From NCBI RefSeq assembly GCF_003269035.1, contig NZ_QLTK01000006.1, positions 248,001 to 312,000 on the forward strand: a DNA stretch of 64,000 nt, in the 5' to 3' direction. This stretch comes from Paraburkholderia bryophila. GTDB taxonomy: Bacteria; Pseudomonadota; Gammaproteobacteria; Burkholderiales; Burkholderiaceae. Below the pieces are notes generated by a model. It saw nothing but the letters and a program-made list of their open reading frames with translations. It was not told where the DNA came from and did no database searches. The position numbers were made by a program, and so were the translations under genes. Positions 36,784 through 46,139 of the stretch are shown one piece after another; the stretch's first letter is position 1, and every line of letters begins with the position of its first letter.

Positions 36784-38121
36784 ATGACTCCCCACACCAT
36801 TCGGCTCTATGGCGCGACGACCGCCAGTTCGAAAATCGGCACGGGTTTTTTCTTCCTCATCAATACGTGGCTGATCATCGATATCACCGGGCACGCGTCG
36901 AGCGCGGCGCTCAGTCTGATCATGACGGTGCTGCCGGGTTTGCTGTTGTCGCCGGCGATCGGCCTCATGATCGACCGGGGCGACCCCGCCAGACTCGCGT
37001 ATCGCGCCGACCTGTTTCGATGGGCCATGCTGCTCGCCTACGCCGGACTCTATGCCGGCGGACACGCGACGGCGGCGTCGGCCTATGCGATCAGCTTTCT
37101 CGTCGCGCTGGGCAACGAAGTCCAGGTGCTGTCATGGCGCGCGGCGCTCGCGCGCAATGCAAGCGCCGACGACATGCTGCGCCTCAACGCGTTGACGGTG
37201 GTCACGGGTCAAACCGGGCAGGTGCTGGGCGCGGCGGCGTCGGGCATCGTGCTGGCGTCGATCGGTGCGGCCGCAACGGTCTGCGTGGCCGGCGCGACCT
37301 ATTTGCTGGCGGGCGTTTTTGGGTGGCTCACGGCGCGTCGGTTGGCGGCGGCGGGGCACGCGGTGACCTTCTCTCAAGGTGAAGGCAAGCCTAAACACTA
37401 TTGGCGAGATCTTCGCGCGGGCGGCGCGCATATTGTCGAGCGTCCCGAGATCGGCTTTTTCTACGGCCTGTTCGTCGCCAACATGAGCGTGGTGTTCGGC
37501 ATGAATGCGATGCTCGCGCCGTTCGTGCGGGAGGAACTGCATTTGAGCGCGGCCGCATTCGGCAAGATCGATGCGGGCTACGCCTTAGGCGCAATCGTCG
37601 GCGGGTTCTTCGTGGTGCGGCTCGCGAATCGTTTCGGGCGGCGCACGGTCCTGCTGCTCGGTCTCGGCATCGCGGCCGCGTGTCTGCTGGCGTTCTCGGC
37701 ATGCCGGGGACAGTTGGCTGCTTTCGCGATTTACGCCGGGTTGGGGGCGAGCTTTCAGAGCAGCGTGATCGCACTCAGCACGGCGCAACGTGCGACGGAT
37801 TCCGCCTACCAGGGGCGCGTCAGCGCCAGCTTCAATGCGATCAATGGCCTGGCGGGGCTGGTGGTGTACGTGATCGTCGCGGCGAGCGCCGGACATCATC
37901 TTTATCGCCAGCTTTATCTGGCGCAAGCGAGCGCGTTGGCGCTGCTGATTCCGGTCGTTCTGCTCGCCCAGCCGGCAGCGTCGCATCGGCCTGCTTCTGA
38001 CACCGGCGCCTTCGGTTTCCATGCCCGCATCGTCGTTGCCGGCGTCGTCCAATTAACGCGGACGTCATGTCATTTTCGCTGCGCTTTTCCTGCTTCATTT
38101 TGCCCGCTTCATTCACCCTGA
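36784..38121 (+). CDS. Major facilitator superfamily transporter
   Basis: 445 residues with about 12 membrane segments. The N-terminal half opens with IGTGFFFLINTWLIIDITG and has the cytoplasmic loop signature GLMIDRGDPARLAYRADLF; the second half has VVRLANRFGRRTVLLLGLGI, the repeat of that loop. It resembles exporters of the enterobactin-exporter/MFS_3 style. The last 30 residues (after LLAQPAASHRP) are polar and low in similarity. It probably exports a small molecule under control of the divergent LysR protein. The next gene starts 2 bp after its stop. Confidence 0.88.
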   Translation: MTPHTIRLYGATTASSKIGTGFFFLINTWLIIDITGHASSAALSLIMTVLPGLLLSPAIGLMIDRGDPARLAYRADLFRWAMLLAYAGLYAGGHATAASAYAISFLVALGNEVQVLSWRAALARNASADDMLRLNALTVVTGQTGQVLGAAASGIVLASIGAAATVCVAGATYLLAGVFGWLTARRLAAAGHAVTFSQGEGKPKHYWRDLRAGGAHIVERPEIGFFYGLFVANMSVVFGMNAMLAPFVREELHLSAAAFGKIDAGYALGAIVGGFFVVRLANRFGRRTVLLLGLGIAAACLLAFSACRGQLAAFAIYAGLGASFQSSVIALSTAQRATDSAYQGRVSASFNAINGLAGLVVYVIVAASAGHHLYRQLYLAQASALALLIPVVLLAQPAASHRPASDTGAFGFHARIVVAGVVQLTRTSCHFRCAFPASFCPLHSP

Positions 38122-38123
38122 CC

Positions 38124-38645
38124 ATGAACCCAACTACGATGCTCAAGCTCATCTTCCCCGCGCTGTTGTCCTTATCCGCCGCCCTGGTTTCGCCGTCCTC
38201 GCATGCCGCCGACAACACCCCGCCGGCGTCGCCGCTGGCCGGCACCTGGTCGCTCGTGGCCGCGGACGTCATCAAACCCGACGGCGCCCGCGCGCCCGAT
38301 TTCGGCGCCGCGCCGCAAGGCATGTTGCAGATCGACCGCGAAGGCCGTTACACGCTGCAGATTTTCAGAGCCGAGCGGCCACGGTTCGCCTCGGGCGATA
38401 AACAGACCGGCACACCGGCCGAATACACGGCCGCCGTGCTGGGGTCCAGCACGCACTTCGGCACGATCACGGTCGACGCGGTGGCGCATACGCTGACGTT
38501 TCAGATCGACAAGGCGTCGTTTCCGAACTGGGAAGGGCAGACGCAAACCCGCCACTATGAACTGATGGGCGACGAACTCAGCTATCGCGTCGTACCGAGA
38601 CCGAATGGCGACGTGCCGATTTCGGTCTGGCACCGCCTGCGTTGA
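38124..38645 (+). CDS. Exported lipocalin-like protein
   Basis: 173 residues: a signal peptide (LKLIFPALLSLSAALVSPSSHA) and a lipocalin-like domain (SPLAGTWSLVAADVIKPDG, GMLQIDREGRYTLQIFRA, FGTITVDAVAHTLTFQIDKA, RHYELMGDELSYRV). Many proteobacteria have single copies with unknown ligands. It is probably co-transcribed with the MFS gene (2 bp gap). No clear ribosome site; translation may depend on coupling. Confidence 0.82.
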   Translation: MNPTTMLKLIFPALLSLSAALVSPSSHAADNTPPASPLAGTWSLVAADVIKPDGARAPDFGAAPQGMLQIDREGRYTLQIFRAERPRFASGDKQTGTPAEYTAAVLGSSTHFGTITVDAVAHTLTFQIDKASFPNWEGQTQTRHYELMGDELSYRVVPRPNGDVPISVWHRLR

Positions 38646-38684
38646 GCGACGCGCGATGCGCGCCGACCTGAAAGAAGCATGCAT

Positions 38685-38741
38685 CGTTCGAGCGCCGGTG
38701 ACGAGGTTCGACTCACCCCATCATCGGCGCCCGCTCGAACG
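38685..38741. terminator. Inverted repeat between convergent genes
   Basis: CGTTCGAGCG (38685-38694) pairs with CGCTCGAACG (38732-38741), with a further GCGCCGGTGA / TCATCGGCGC pairing inside. It lies between the lipocalin-like gene and the convergent S53 peptidase gene and has no T-run; probably a bidirectional stop or mRNA-end structure. Confidence 0.45.
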
Positions 38742-38782
38742 TTCAGCTCGTCACGAGCACGAGCACGAGTCGGCCCGAGTGC

Positions 38783-40555
38783 TTACTTCTTGAACGAATG
38801 GCTGCTGATATACGAAGCGAGCTTCGCGATATCCACGCTGCCCCATCCCGTGGGATAGTCCCAGCCCGTGCCGGCCTTATAGCCATAACCGCCGTAGCCG
38901 TTATTGCCCGACTTCACGTCATGCACGATGGACGGCGTCGCCTTGATCGCGCTGTACAAACTGGCCGCCGGGAAACCGAGGCTGTTCGAATTGGCGCTCT
39001 GCACGCGCGCCCACAGGCCGACGAAAATCGGCGAAGCGAGACTCGTGCCGCCGATCTGCTGAAGCTGGCCGTAGTTGTAGATCATCGCGCCCGTGCTTTG
39101 CGCCGCGTCGAACGAAATGTCCGGCAACAGACGCTGGCCCGGCGTGCCGGTCACCACCGACTGCCACGACGGCTTGCTCTCGAACGCGCTGAAGCCGCCA
39201 CCGGTCGCCCACAGCTTGCCGTTGCCGTCGAGTCCTTCGTTCCACACGGTCTCGTTCGACCATGCGCCGCCCGAGGTCGTGTAAAGCGTCGTGCCGCCGA
39301 CAGCGATTACGTTCGGCGACGAGGCCGGCCACGACACCGAATACGTGCTGCCGTCCGGATAGCCGCGGTTGTTGCACTCGTACACGCCTTCGTCGCCGGA
39401 CGAAACCGAGAACGTCTGACCTTGCGCGGCGCCGGCCGCGAAGATGCGGTCTTCGGCTTGCAGCGTGCCGTCCGCATTCGCGTCCGCTTCGCACCAGCCG
39501 AGCGACACGTTGATCACCTTGGCGGTGTCGTCGGAGACGGCCTGGTTGAACGCCTGCGTGAGGCCGGTGTTGCCCGACGCGCTGTCGTCGGCCATGTAGA
39601 ACAGCAACTGTTGCACCGCGCCGCCCGCCGAGCCGACGATCGACTGGCTGTCCAGATCCCACTCGCCCTGGCCGTCCTGGTCGTCGCTGTAGTCACCATT
39701 AGGCGAGCCGGTCTGGATGGCCTGCGTGTTGACCGCGGCGAGGTTGTTCGCGCTGGTGAACTGCTGCAAGTCCTGCAGCGTTTGCGACACACCGCCTTGC
39801 GTGATGATGCCGACCGTGGTGTTCGCGGCGGTGGGCAGGCTGGTGGCGTCGTAGATCGCCGGGAATTCGGTCGGGTAGTGCGCCTTCGCGGTGCCCGAGG
39901 CCAGCGTCTTCACGGCCGTGCGGTTGCCGATCTTCAGCAGCGGATGCGCACGCGCGACGTTCTGCAGGCCCAGCACCGAGCCGACGATCTCGCCCAGGTT
40001 CTGCGGCACTTGCGCCGCCGCGATATTCGCGTAGCCGCTCTTGCCGTTCAACTGATAGCGCACCAGCGGCGTATTGAAGGCCGATTTGACCGCGCCGGCG
40101 CTGCCGTCGGCGGAGATCAGCAGGCGGTTCGCCGCGACCCGGATATTGACGAAGCCGTTCTTGCGCAGATGCGCGACGACCTGCTGCACCTGCGCCTCGG
40201 TCGGCGCGTACTGATCGACGAACTGCTGCCGCTTGAGGAACTTGCCGAACTGCGCGTTGCCCGGTTGATTGACCGACTGCGCGAACGCCTTCAGCTTCGC
40301 CTCATCGCGTAGCTTCAGGCTGACCACGATATGCGTGCTCTCGCCGGCGGCGAGTTCGAGCAGGGGCGTAGCGCTGAGCGAGCGCGTCTGCACCTGGCTG
40401 GGGGTGACGAACGCCTTCGTGTCGGTCGCCGTCCACAAGGTGGACGACGACGCCGACGCCGCGAACACGGCGCACGAAGCCATGGCGAGAGGCAAGGCAA
40501 CGGCCGCGTGACGCTTTAGGCCGAAAGCCGTTCGATTTGCGATTGACGATTTCAT
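38783..40555 (-). CDS. Secreted S53-family (sedolisin/pseudomonalisin) serine-carboxyl peptidase
   Basis: 590 residues. A signal peptide (residues 1-33) leads into an activation prodomain (about 55-205: QFGKFLKRQQFVDQYAPTEA), then the catalytic domain. The triad Glu/Asp/Ser is visible in GEWDLDSQSIVG (E298, D302) and IGGTSLASPIFVGLWARV (S505), with the probable oxyanion Asp in SSGDEG (D388). The C-terminal calcium site is suggested by SIVHDVKSGNNGYGGY and GTGWDYPTGWGS. Family enzymes work at acid pH outside the cell. AGGAGG precedes the ATG. Single gene, facing the AT-rich island. Confidence 0.95.
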   Translation of the reverse strand: MKSSIANRTAFGLKRHAAVALPLAMASCAVFAASASSSTLWTATDTKAFVTPSQVQTRSLSATPLLELAAGESTHIVVSLKLRDEAKLKAFAQSVNQPGNAQFGKFLKRQQFVDQYAPTEAQVQQVVAHLRKNGFVNIRVAANRLLISADGSAGAVKSAFNTPLVRYQLNGKSGYANIAAAQVPQNLGEIVGSVLGLQNVARAHPLLKIGNRTAVKTLASGTAKAHYPTEFPAIYDATSLPTAANTTVGIITQGGVSQTLQDLQQFTSANNLAAVNTQAIQTGSPNGDYSDDQDGQGEWDLDSQSIVGSAGGAVQQLLFYMADDSASGNTGLTQAFNQAVSDDTAKVINVSLGWCEADANADGTLQAEDRIFAAGAAQGQTFSVSSGDEGVYECNNRGYPDGSTYSVSWPASSPNVIAVGGTTLYTTSGGAWSNETVWNEGLDGNGKLWATGGGFSAFESKPSWQSVVTGTPGQRLLPDISFDAAQSTGAMIYNYGQLQQIGGTSLASPIFVGLWARVQSANSNSLGFPAASLYSAIKATPSIVHDVKSGNNGYGGYGYKAGTGWDYPTGWGSVDIAKLASYISSHSFKK

Positions 40556-41258
40556 GTGACCTCCTGAGACAACAGCGCGAGGAGACGCCGGAATCTACCT
40601 TGTGGGTAATTCAGGTCGAATTTGTATAAAGATGAAATACCGTCTCGCGGCGCAGTTATGGGTGGTAATTAAGGGGCGCTCGGTTAAATATCGTGAGCGA
40701 CGCAAAATTACCGTTCATTACACGGAGTCGGTACCTATCAGAATGGATAGTTGATGCGCAGGCGGGTTATCCGTCTTTAAATTTTCGTTTCGATTGAAGC
40801 GGCTGTTTTATTTCGCTTTTCCGATGCCGATTGCATGCCGGTAGCCTCTTCTGGCTTGTCCTGACGAAAAATGGAGGCGAAATTCTAATTAACTATTTTG
40901 ATCTCAACATTCTATTTTAATTACAATTTCATTTCGGTTTTATAATTCGAATATCGCTTATTGATGAAAGTAAAAAGCTTATTATGCGATTCGCAACCCA
41001 TTCTTACCGCAATCGGAGGCGGGTAATGTGACTATTGCCGGATTTTGCGAATGGCCTTGCGCTCTTCGCGCTGAAGCGCGCTATTCGCGCAGATCGCAGC
41101 GCGCATTGACGGCGCGGTGACGCGGTGACGTGATTTCCCCTGCATGTCGGCCGCCTTGGCGCGCAACTCATCCGTTATTTTTTCCTCAGACGATTGAATA
41201 TTTTTTCCTATCTGACGTTGTACATTGGCAAGGAGATAGTGTTCGGAGCGCGTTACGC
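40556..41258. other. AT-rich intergenic island
   Basis: About 700 bp without a convincing gene, divergent between two secreted-protein genes. The central part (about 40860-41000) is strikingly AT-rich compared with the GC-rich surroundings, with many TAATT and ATTTT tracts. It probably carries both promoters and could be a silencing or nucleation site for an H-NS-like protein. Confidence 0.6.
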
Positions 41259-43184
41259 ATGGTCAGGCATCGGTTTCACCCCGTACTTTTTTGCGCGATG
41301 TTCGCCGCGCTCACGTTGTTCTCACCGACCGGCCGCGCGCAATACACCACCGACTGGCTGGCGAACACCTTCGGCACGCTCGCCACGCACGTGGGCAACG
41401 GCGCGCGCTCGCTGTGGGTCGCGCCGGAGGGCGTGATCTATACCGCCTCGCTGTGGGACGAAAACGAAGGCGGCGTCGCGATCTATCAGAACGGCCAGAG
41501 CGCCGGTTCGATCGGCACGCATGCCGATTTCCAGGGCAGTGCGATCACCGGCAACGCCACCTCGATCTTCGCGGCCTTGCAGTACAACCGCTCGTTCGGC
41601 AGCGGCTCGGTAGGGCGTTACAACCGGACCACCCAGACACGCGATCTGGTGATTCCCGTCAGCGTATGGACGGCCGTGCCGCATGCCGATGTCATCACCG
41701 GCCTCGCGACCGCCGGCTCGCTGCTGTATGCGAGCGACTTCTTCGGCAATCGCGTGCGCGTTTTCACGACCGACGGCGTCTTGCAGCGCGACATCACGGT
41801 GACGAGCCCCGGCGCGCTGGCGCTGGATAGCGCGGGCAATCTGTGGGTCGCGCAACAGAGCACGGGCGCGATCGTCGAGTTCAGCCCGGCCGGCGCGACG
41901 TTGAACACGATCCAGATGGCCGCCACGTCGCGGCCCTCGGCGTTGTATTTCGACGCCACGTCGGGGCAACTGCTGGTGGGGGACCAGGGCCCGGATATGA
42001 ACATCAAGCGGTACAGCATCGCGGGCGCGCCGACGCTGGTCGGCACGTTCGGCATTCAGGGCGGTTATCTCGACACCACCAGCGGCGTCAAGGGCCAGGT
42101 GGGCGACAAGCGCTTTACGCGCGTCGCGGGCATCGGCAAGGACGCGGCGGGCAATCTTTATGTGCTCAACAATCCGTGGGGCGGCAGTTGGGACATGGGC
42201 CGCAACGGCGTGACCGATCTGCACGCGTACGACAGCAACGGCAATCTGCAATGGAAACTGCAGGCGTTGAACTTCGAGGCGGTCGCGGCGCCGGATCCGT
42301 CCACGGACGGCGCCTACTTCTACAGCGGCGCGCACATCTACACCGGCACGGCGGGCGGCACCTTCGTCGCGAATACGGTCGATCCGTTTACCTATCCGTC
42401 CGACCCGCGTCTGAACATGAACGACACGCAACGCGACGAGCATTTCGGGCAGCTCGTCACGGTAGGCGGCAACCGGATTCTGGTGGCGTCCGGGCAGAAC
42501 CCCGGGATCTTCTACTTCTATCATTTCAACGCGGCGAGCGGCTATATCGCGATTCCCGACGCGTCGATTCCGGGCACGACGTTCAATACGACCCGTCAGG
42601 TCACGGGCGGATTTTGTATCGATAGCAAGGGAGATGTGTGGGCGGGTCTGGACCGCACGAATCAGATCTATCACTACCCGCTGACCGGTTTCGACGGCAC
42701 GGGCAAGCCGCTGTGGGGACCGGGCGTGACGATCTCCATACCGCAGAGCATCCGGCCGTTGACGCGCATTCTCTACCTGCCCGAAAGCGACACGATGATT
42801 CTCGCGCAGGGCATTGCCGGCAGTTGGGACTGGACCGCAATGCTGTCGCGCATCGAGATTTATCACGGCTGGAGCGCGGGCAACACGACGCGGCCCAATC
42901 CGGTGATCAACCTCACCAGCGCGAATCCAAAGTCGATCGCGGCAGCCGGCAATTATCTGTTCGTCGGCTACGTCCACACGGTGCCCAATATCGACGCCTT
43001 CAATCTGACTACGGGGCAACTCGACACCACGTTGATCAACGCGAGTCCGGCGACCGTGGACGTGGGCAACGACGTCGATTCGATGTACGGGCTGCGGGCG
43101 TTTCTGCGCGCCTCGGGCGAATACGTGATCACGAAAGACAACTACAACGGTTCGAGTATCGTGGTGCATCGCTGGACGCCGTGA
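41259..43184 (+). CDS. Secreted beta-propeller (NHL/SMP-30-like) protein
   Basis: 641 residues from the ATG at 41259 (GGAG ten bases upstream). A signal peptide (FHPVLFCAMFAALTLFSPTG, cleavage near RAQ) precedes repeated blades of about 45-60 residues with the pattern ALALDSAGNLWVAQQSTGAI, GIGKDAAGNLYVLNNPWGG and FCIDSKGDVWAGLDRTNQIY, as in NHL and gluconolactonase-type propellers. No enzymatic residues can be assigned. Probably extracellular or periplasmic, acting in binding or as a lactonase-like enzyme. Divergent from the S53 peptidase across the AT-rich island. Confidence 0.8.
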   Translation: MVRHRFHPVLFCAMFAALTLFSPTGRAQYTTDWLANTFGTLATHVGNGARSLWVAPEGVIYTASLWDENEGGVAIYQNGQSAGSIGTHADFQGSAITGNATSIFAALQYNRSFGSGSVGRYNRTTQTRDLVIPVSVWTAVPHADVITGLATAGSLLYASDFFGNRVRVFTTDGVLQRDITVTSPGALALDSAGNLWVAQQSTGAIVEFSPAGATLNTIQMAATSRPSALYFDATSGQLLVGDQGPDMNIKRYSIAGAPTLVGTFGIQGGYLDTTSGVKGQVGDKRFTRVAGIGKDAAGNLYVLNNPWGGSWDMGRNGVTDLHAYDSNGNLQWKLQALNFEAVAAPDPSTDGAYFYSGAHIYTGTAGGTFVANTVDPFTYPSDPRLNMNDTQRDEHFGQLVTVGGNRILVASGQNPGIFYFYHFNAASGYIAIPDASIPGTTFNTTRQVTGGFCIDSKGDVWAGLDRTNQIYHYPLTGFDGTGKPLWGPGVTISIPQSIRPLTRILYLPESDTMILAQGIAGSWDWTAMLSRIEIYHGWSAGNTTRPNPVINLTSANPKSIAAAGNYLFVGYVHTVPNIDAFNLTTGQLDTTLINASPATVDVGNDVDSMYGLRAFLRASGEYVITKDNYNGSSIVVHRWTP

Positions 43185-43258
43185 CGGCGTGGGCGGCGCA
43201 GGCTATCGGCTAAGATACGGCCCGCGATGCAATTTTCCGAACAGAAGGAGTGGTTTCA

Positions 43259-43591
43259 GTGATTCAACCGAGCAACGTATTCAAGGACAACCTCGCGCAA
43301 ATGCCCGCTATCGACGGCGTTGCGCGTATCGATCTGCTCGACGGCAACGGCGCCGTGGTGGCGAGCATCGAGAACAAGCCGGGCAAGCAGGGTTCGCTCG
43401 CGGTGTACCACTACCTGCAGCAGACGTTCGGCACGCTGGACGCCAACGCGGCCCAGCAGGGTCTCGCGCTGTTCGCGGAGCACACCGCCGACGCACGCAA
43501 TCGCCCCGGCGCACATCCGAACGTCGACCTTCTGCTCGCGATCGTGGCGGGCGGCCCGGCATTGCGGATTCACGTCGTCGCGGCGGGTTAA
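43259..43591 (+). CDS. DUF2322-family small protein
   Basis: 110 residues, starting at the GTG at 43259, eight bases behind AAGGAG; a GTG three codons earlier overlaps the ribosome site. The sequence IQPSNVFKDNLAQMPAIDGV, ARIDLLDGNGAVVASIENKP and HPNVDLLLAIVAGG matches the short DUF2322 family found across beta- and gammaproteobacteria. No role is known. A branched terminator follows. Confidence 0.82.
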   Translation: MIQPSNVFKDNLAQMPAIDGVARIDLLDGNGAVVASIENKPGKQGSLAVYHYLQQTFGTLDANAAQQGLALFAEHTADARNRPGAHPNVDLLLAIVAGGPALRIHVVAAG

Positions 43592-43625
43592 ATCCGTCTT
43601 CGCATTCATGGCGAAATAGAAATCG

Positions 43626-43684
43626 CCCGGCTTGATCGTTAAATAATGAGCATTTCATTATGCGCGGCCCAAGCCGGGATTTTC
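43626..43684 (+). terminator. Branched hairpin terminator
   Basis: Outer stem CCCGGCTTG / CAAGCCGGG (43626-43634, 43670-43678) followed by ATTTTC; inside it sits a second hairpin ATAATGA / TCATTAT (43643-43649, 43655-43661) with a 5-base loop. The structure lies 34 bp after the DUF2322 stop. Confidence 0.6.
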
Positions 43685-43920
43685 TCCCGTGCCGCCCACG
43701 GCGGCATCGGCAAACCTATCCGCAGTACACCTGCTCAATACCGTTGATGGATTCCGCATAAGCTGCGAAGAAAGCCCACACAGCGGGCGGCAATACTCTT
43801 ATCATCTGCGGCAGTCGAAAAAGAACTCCTGCTATGGGAACGCACTTTTCGCTTGCCATTCCCTTGCATGTTCAAAGCGTCCATCGCGATGAAATCGGAA
43901 ACGAGATAGGAGTGTTTGCA

Positions 43921-44973
43921 GTGCATCAAAGTGAACGATTAATCGGCCACGCTGCCACTGTCGCCGCTAAAACCGCCCTGGTACTGGAAACCAATAATTT
44001 GCGCGGTGGCGATTCGGCGGCCAACGCGTTGTCGAGCCTGAAACGGCTGATCGAGCGGCTGACGCGGCAAACGCTCCCGCCGCAAGCGTTCGCTCAGTGG
44101 ATCATCACGCACGACGGTCTCGACGCTCGCGCGCGCGAGGACCTCGTCGAACTGGCGGGCCGGCCCGTCGACTTCGTCGAAATCGGCGCGCAAACCGGCT
44201 ATTACGACGCGAAGAACCTCGGCTTCGAGCAGGTCGACGCGACCCGCTGCGACTACGTCGCGTTCGGCGACGCCGACTGCCAGCCCGCCGCGGACTGGCT
44301 CGAGCGTCTGCTTGCCCCGTTCGGTGAAGCCGGCGCCGCCGCGCTGTCGGCGATCGCCGGGCGCACCACGTACAGCGCCAGCATGAGCGGCGCGGCGCTG
44401 ACCACCATCGACTTCATGTATTTCCCGAGTCCATTGCGCGCGGGCGCGACGCGGAACTTCTATGCGAACAACGTCGCGTTTCGCCGCGAGGTGTTCGAGC
44501 AATACCGTTACGGCAAACTCGCGGGCGTGTATCGCGCGCATTGCCAGGTGATGGGCTTGCGTCTGCAGGACGCGGGCATGGTCGTGCATTACGCGCACGA
44601 CGCGCATACCGAGCACCGTCTGCCGGACAGTTGGCGCGAAGCGGTGAAGCTGCGCTGGATGCGCGGCGAGGACAGCGTGGCGCTCACGCCGTACATTGTC
44701 CGTGCGTATTTGCCCGCGTCGCTGCACTGGTTCGCGCGCAGCGGGCCGTTGGCGCCGTTTTGCGTGATGGCGGGGCGCCTCGGCTTCAGTCTGCGCGCGC
44801 TCAATCATCAAGGTCTGCCGCCGCTGCGCGGCTGGCGGCGCGTCGCGACGGCCGGCTTGCTGATCGGCATTTCGTCGGTGGACACGCTGGGCGCGCTCGT
44901 GCGCGGCGCCGGTTTCGGCGCGCGGCGTGCGGCCGGCCGCGATGCCCAGGCGCTGTCCTATCACCGCCACTGA
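43921..44973 (+). CDS. Glycosyltransferase family 2 protein
   Basis: 350 residues from a GTG at 43921, chosen because AGGAG lies about eight bases upstream; an ATG 87 bases earlier has no ribosome site. GT-A fold: LVLETNNLRGGDSAANALSS near the start, the donor/metal motif VAFGDADCQPAADWLERLLA, acceptor region RNFYANNVAFRREVFEQYRY, and hydrophobic C-terminal stretches that could attach it to the membrane. First gene of the six-gene set at 43.9-49.7 kb. Donor and acceptor unknown. Confidence 0.82.
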   Translation: MHQSERLIGHAATVAAKTALVLETNNLRGGDSAANALSSLKRLIERLTRQTLPPQAFAQWIITHDGLDARAREDLVELAGRPVDFVEIGAQTGYYDAKNLGFEQVDATRCDYVAFGDADCQPAADWLERLLAPFGEAGAAALSAIAGRTTYSASMSGAALTTIDFMYFPSPLRAGATRNFYANNVAFRREVFEQYRYGKLAGVYRAHCQVMGLRLQDAGMVVHYAHDAHTEHRLPDSWREAVKLRWMRGEDSVALTPYIVRAYLPASLHWFARSGPLAPFCVMAGRLGFSLRALNHQGLPPLRGWRRVATAGLLIGISSVDTLGALVRGAGFGARRAAGRDAQALSYHRH

Positions 44974-45047
44974 GGCGGGGTGAGATCCGCTCACGCAGGC
45001 GTTGTGCCTTCGCTTCTTCGCTTACTCCAGCTTCCACCTTCCCGATC

Positions 45048-46139
45048 ATGAACGACTCTTCTCTGCGTGCGCTCGGCTATCGCGCGACCGGTATTGCGCT
45101 TCTGTTGCTGAGCACGGCGGCCCAGGCCGCGCCTGTCGAGTTCGCCGGTCGTGGCGTGTACGACTTTGCATCGGCGAGCGGTTGCCCGTTCGATTTCACC
45201 GGTGCCGCTACGGCCGGTGCCGCTACGGCCGCCGGCAAGGACGCAACGCACGCCGCCTGCAATCGCGTGGCGCTCGATATCCAGGACGCGCGCGCCAGTG
45301 TCGACCCGGACGGACACACCATCCTGCTGTCGAGCGACACCGCCCACGAAAGCAGAACGCTGATCGGCGACGTGCTGCTGCAGGGCAGCGGCGTGGCGTC
45401 GAATGGCCGACGGGTGCCGTTGAGTCTGCAGGTGCTGTTGCGTCGCACCGGCCGCACATGGAGCCCCGACATTTACGTGCATGCGCCGGTGCCGGGCAAG
45501 TTCGCCGAGGTGCGCATGGACCCGTACCGGATCGTCGTGCGCGAGGGCACGGAACAGCGCGTCGTGTTCACGCCGGAGCAGGCGTACGACCTGCTCGCGC
45601 ATCCGTCGCTGGCGGCGCGCGTGGCGCGTCATCTGGTCGAGGTCCGGCCGACTGCGCAGGGCGAGGCCAACGCGAACGACATCACGATCGCGCTCGGGAT
45701 TGGTCAGGTGGCGAAGGCGGTGGCACGCGCGCGCTTCAGCACCGATCAACCGGACGACACGGATCTGAATCAGGTACTCGCCACGCGCAACTGGACCGTC
45801 GACGTGGAAGCGTTGAGTAGCCAGATTCCGGCGTGGGCGGTCAAGCGCGAACTGTTTCTGTTCGGCCTCGAAGCCAGCCCGCTGTTGCAGGATGTGCGTG
45901 AACGCGGTTTCGACCAACACGACAAGCTGTCGTTCGGTGTGGCGAACGGCGCGGGCTTCCTGCGTTTCAACGGTCGCGAAGAACCGTTCGCGGGCGCGGT
46001 CGCGTCGGGGCGCGCGTTCATGCAGGACAGCTTCATCGGTCTGATTCTCGCGTGGCGCCACGATGCCGGCGAGCGCACGGCAGCGGCGGGCGCATCCGCC
46101 ACGCGTGCGGCGAAACGGCTGGGCGGAGCGCCGGCGTGA
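45048..46139 (+). CDS. Exported protein of unknown function
   Basis: 363 residues with a signal peptide (GYRATGIALLLLSTAAQAA). I do not recognise a domain. The mature part starts PVEFAGRGVYDFASASGCPF and is predicted mostly beta in the first half (RRVPLSLQVLLRRTGRTWSP) and mixed later (ILAWRHDAGERTAAAG at the end). A 15-bp exact tandem duplication at 45201-45230 codes for GAATA twice. The stop codon overlaps the GTG of the next gene, so it belongs to the same operon and may handle a cell-envelope product made by its neighbours. Confidence 0.75.
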   Translation: MNDSSLRALGYRATGIALLLLSTAAQAAPVEFAGRGVYDFASASGCPFDFTGAATAGAATAAGKDATHAACNRVALDIQDARASVDPDGHTILLSSDTAHESRTLIGDVLLQGSGVASNGRRVPLSLQVLLRRTGRTWSPDIYVHAPVPGKFAEVRMDPYRIVVREGTEQRVVFTPEQAYDLLAHPSLAARVARHLVEVRPTAQGEANANDITIALGIGQVAKAVARARFSTDQPDDTDLNQVLATRNWTVDVEALSSQIPAWAVKRELFLFGLEASPLLQDVRERGFDQHDKLSFGVANGAGFLRFNGREEPFAGAVASGRAFMQDSFIGLILAWRHDAGERTAAAGASATRAAKRLGGAPA

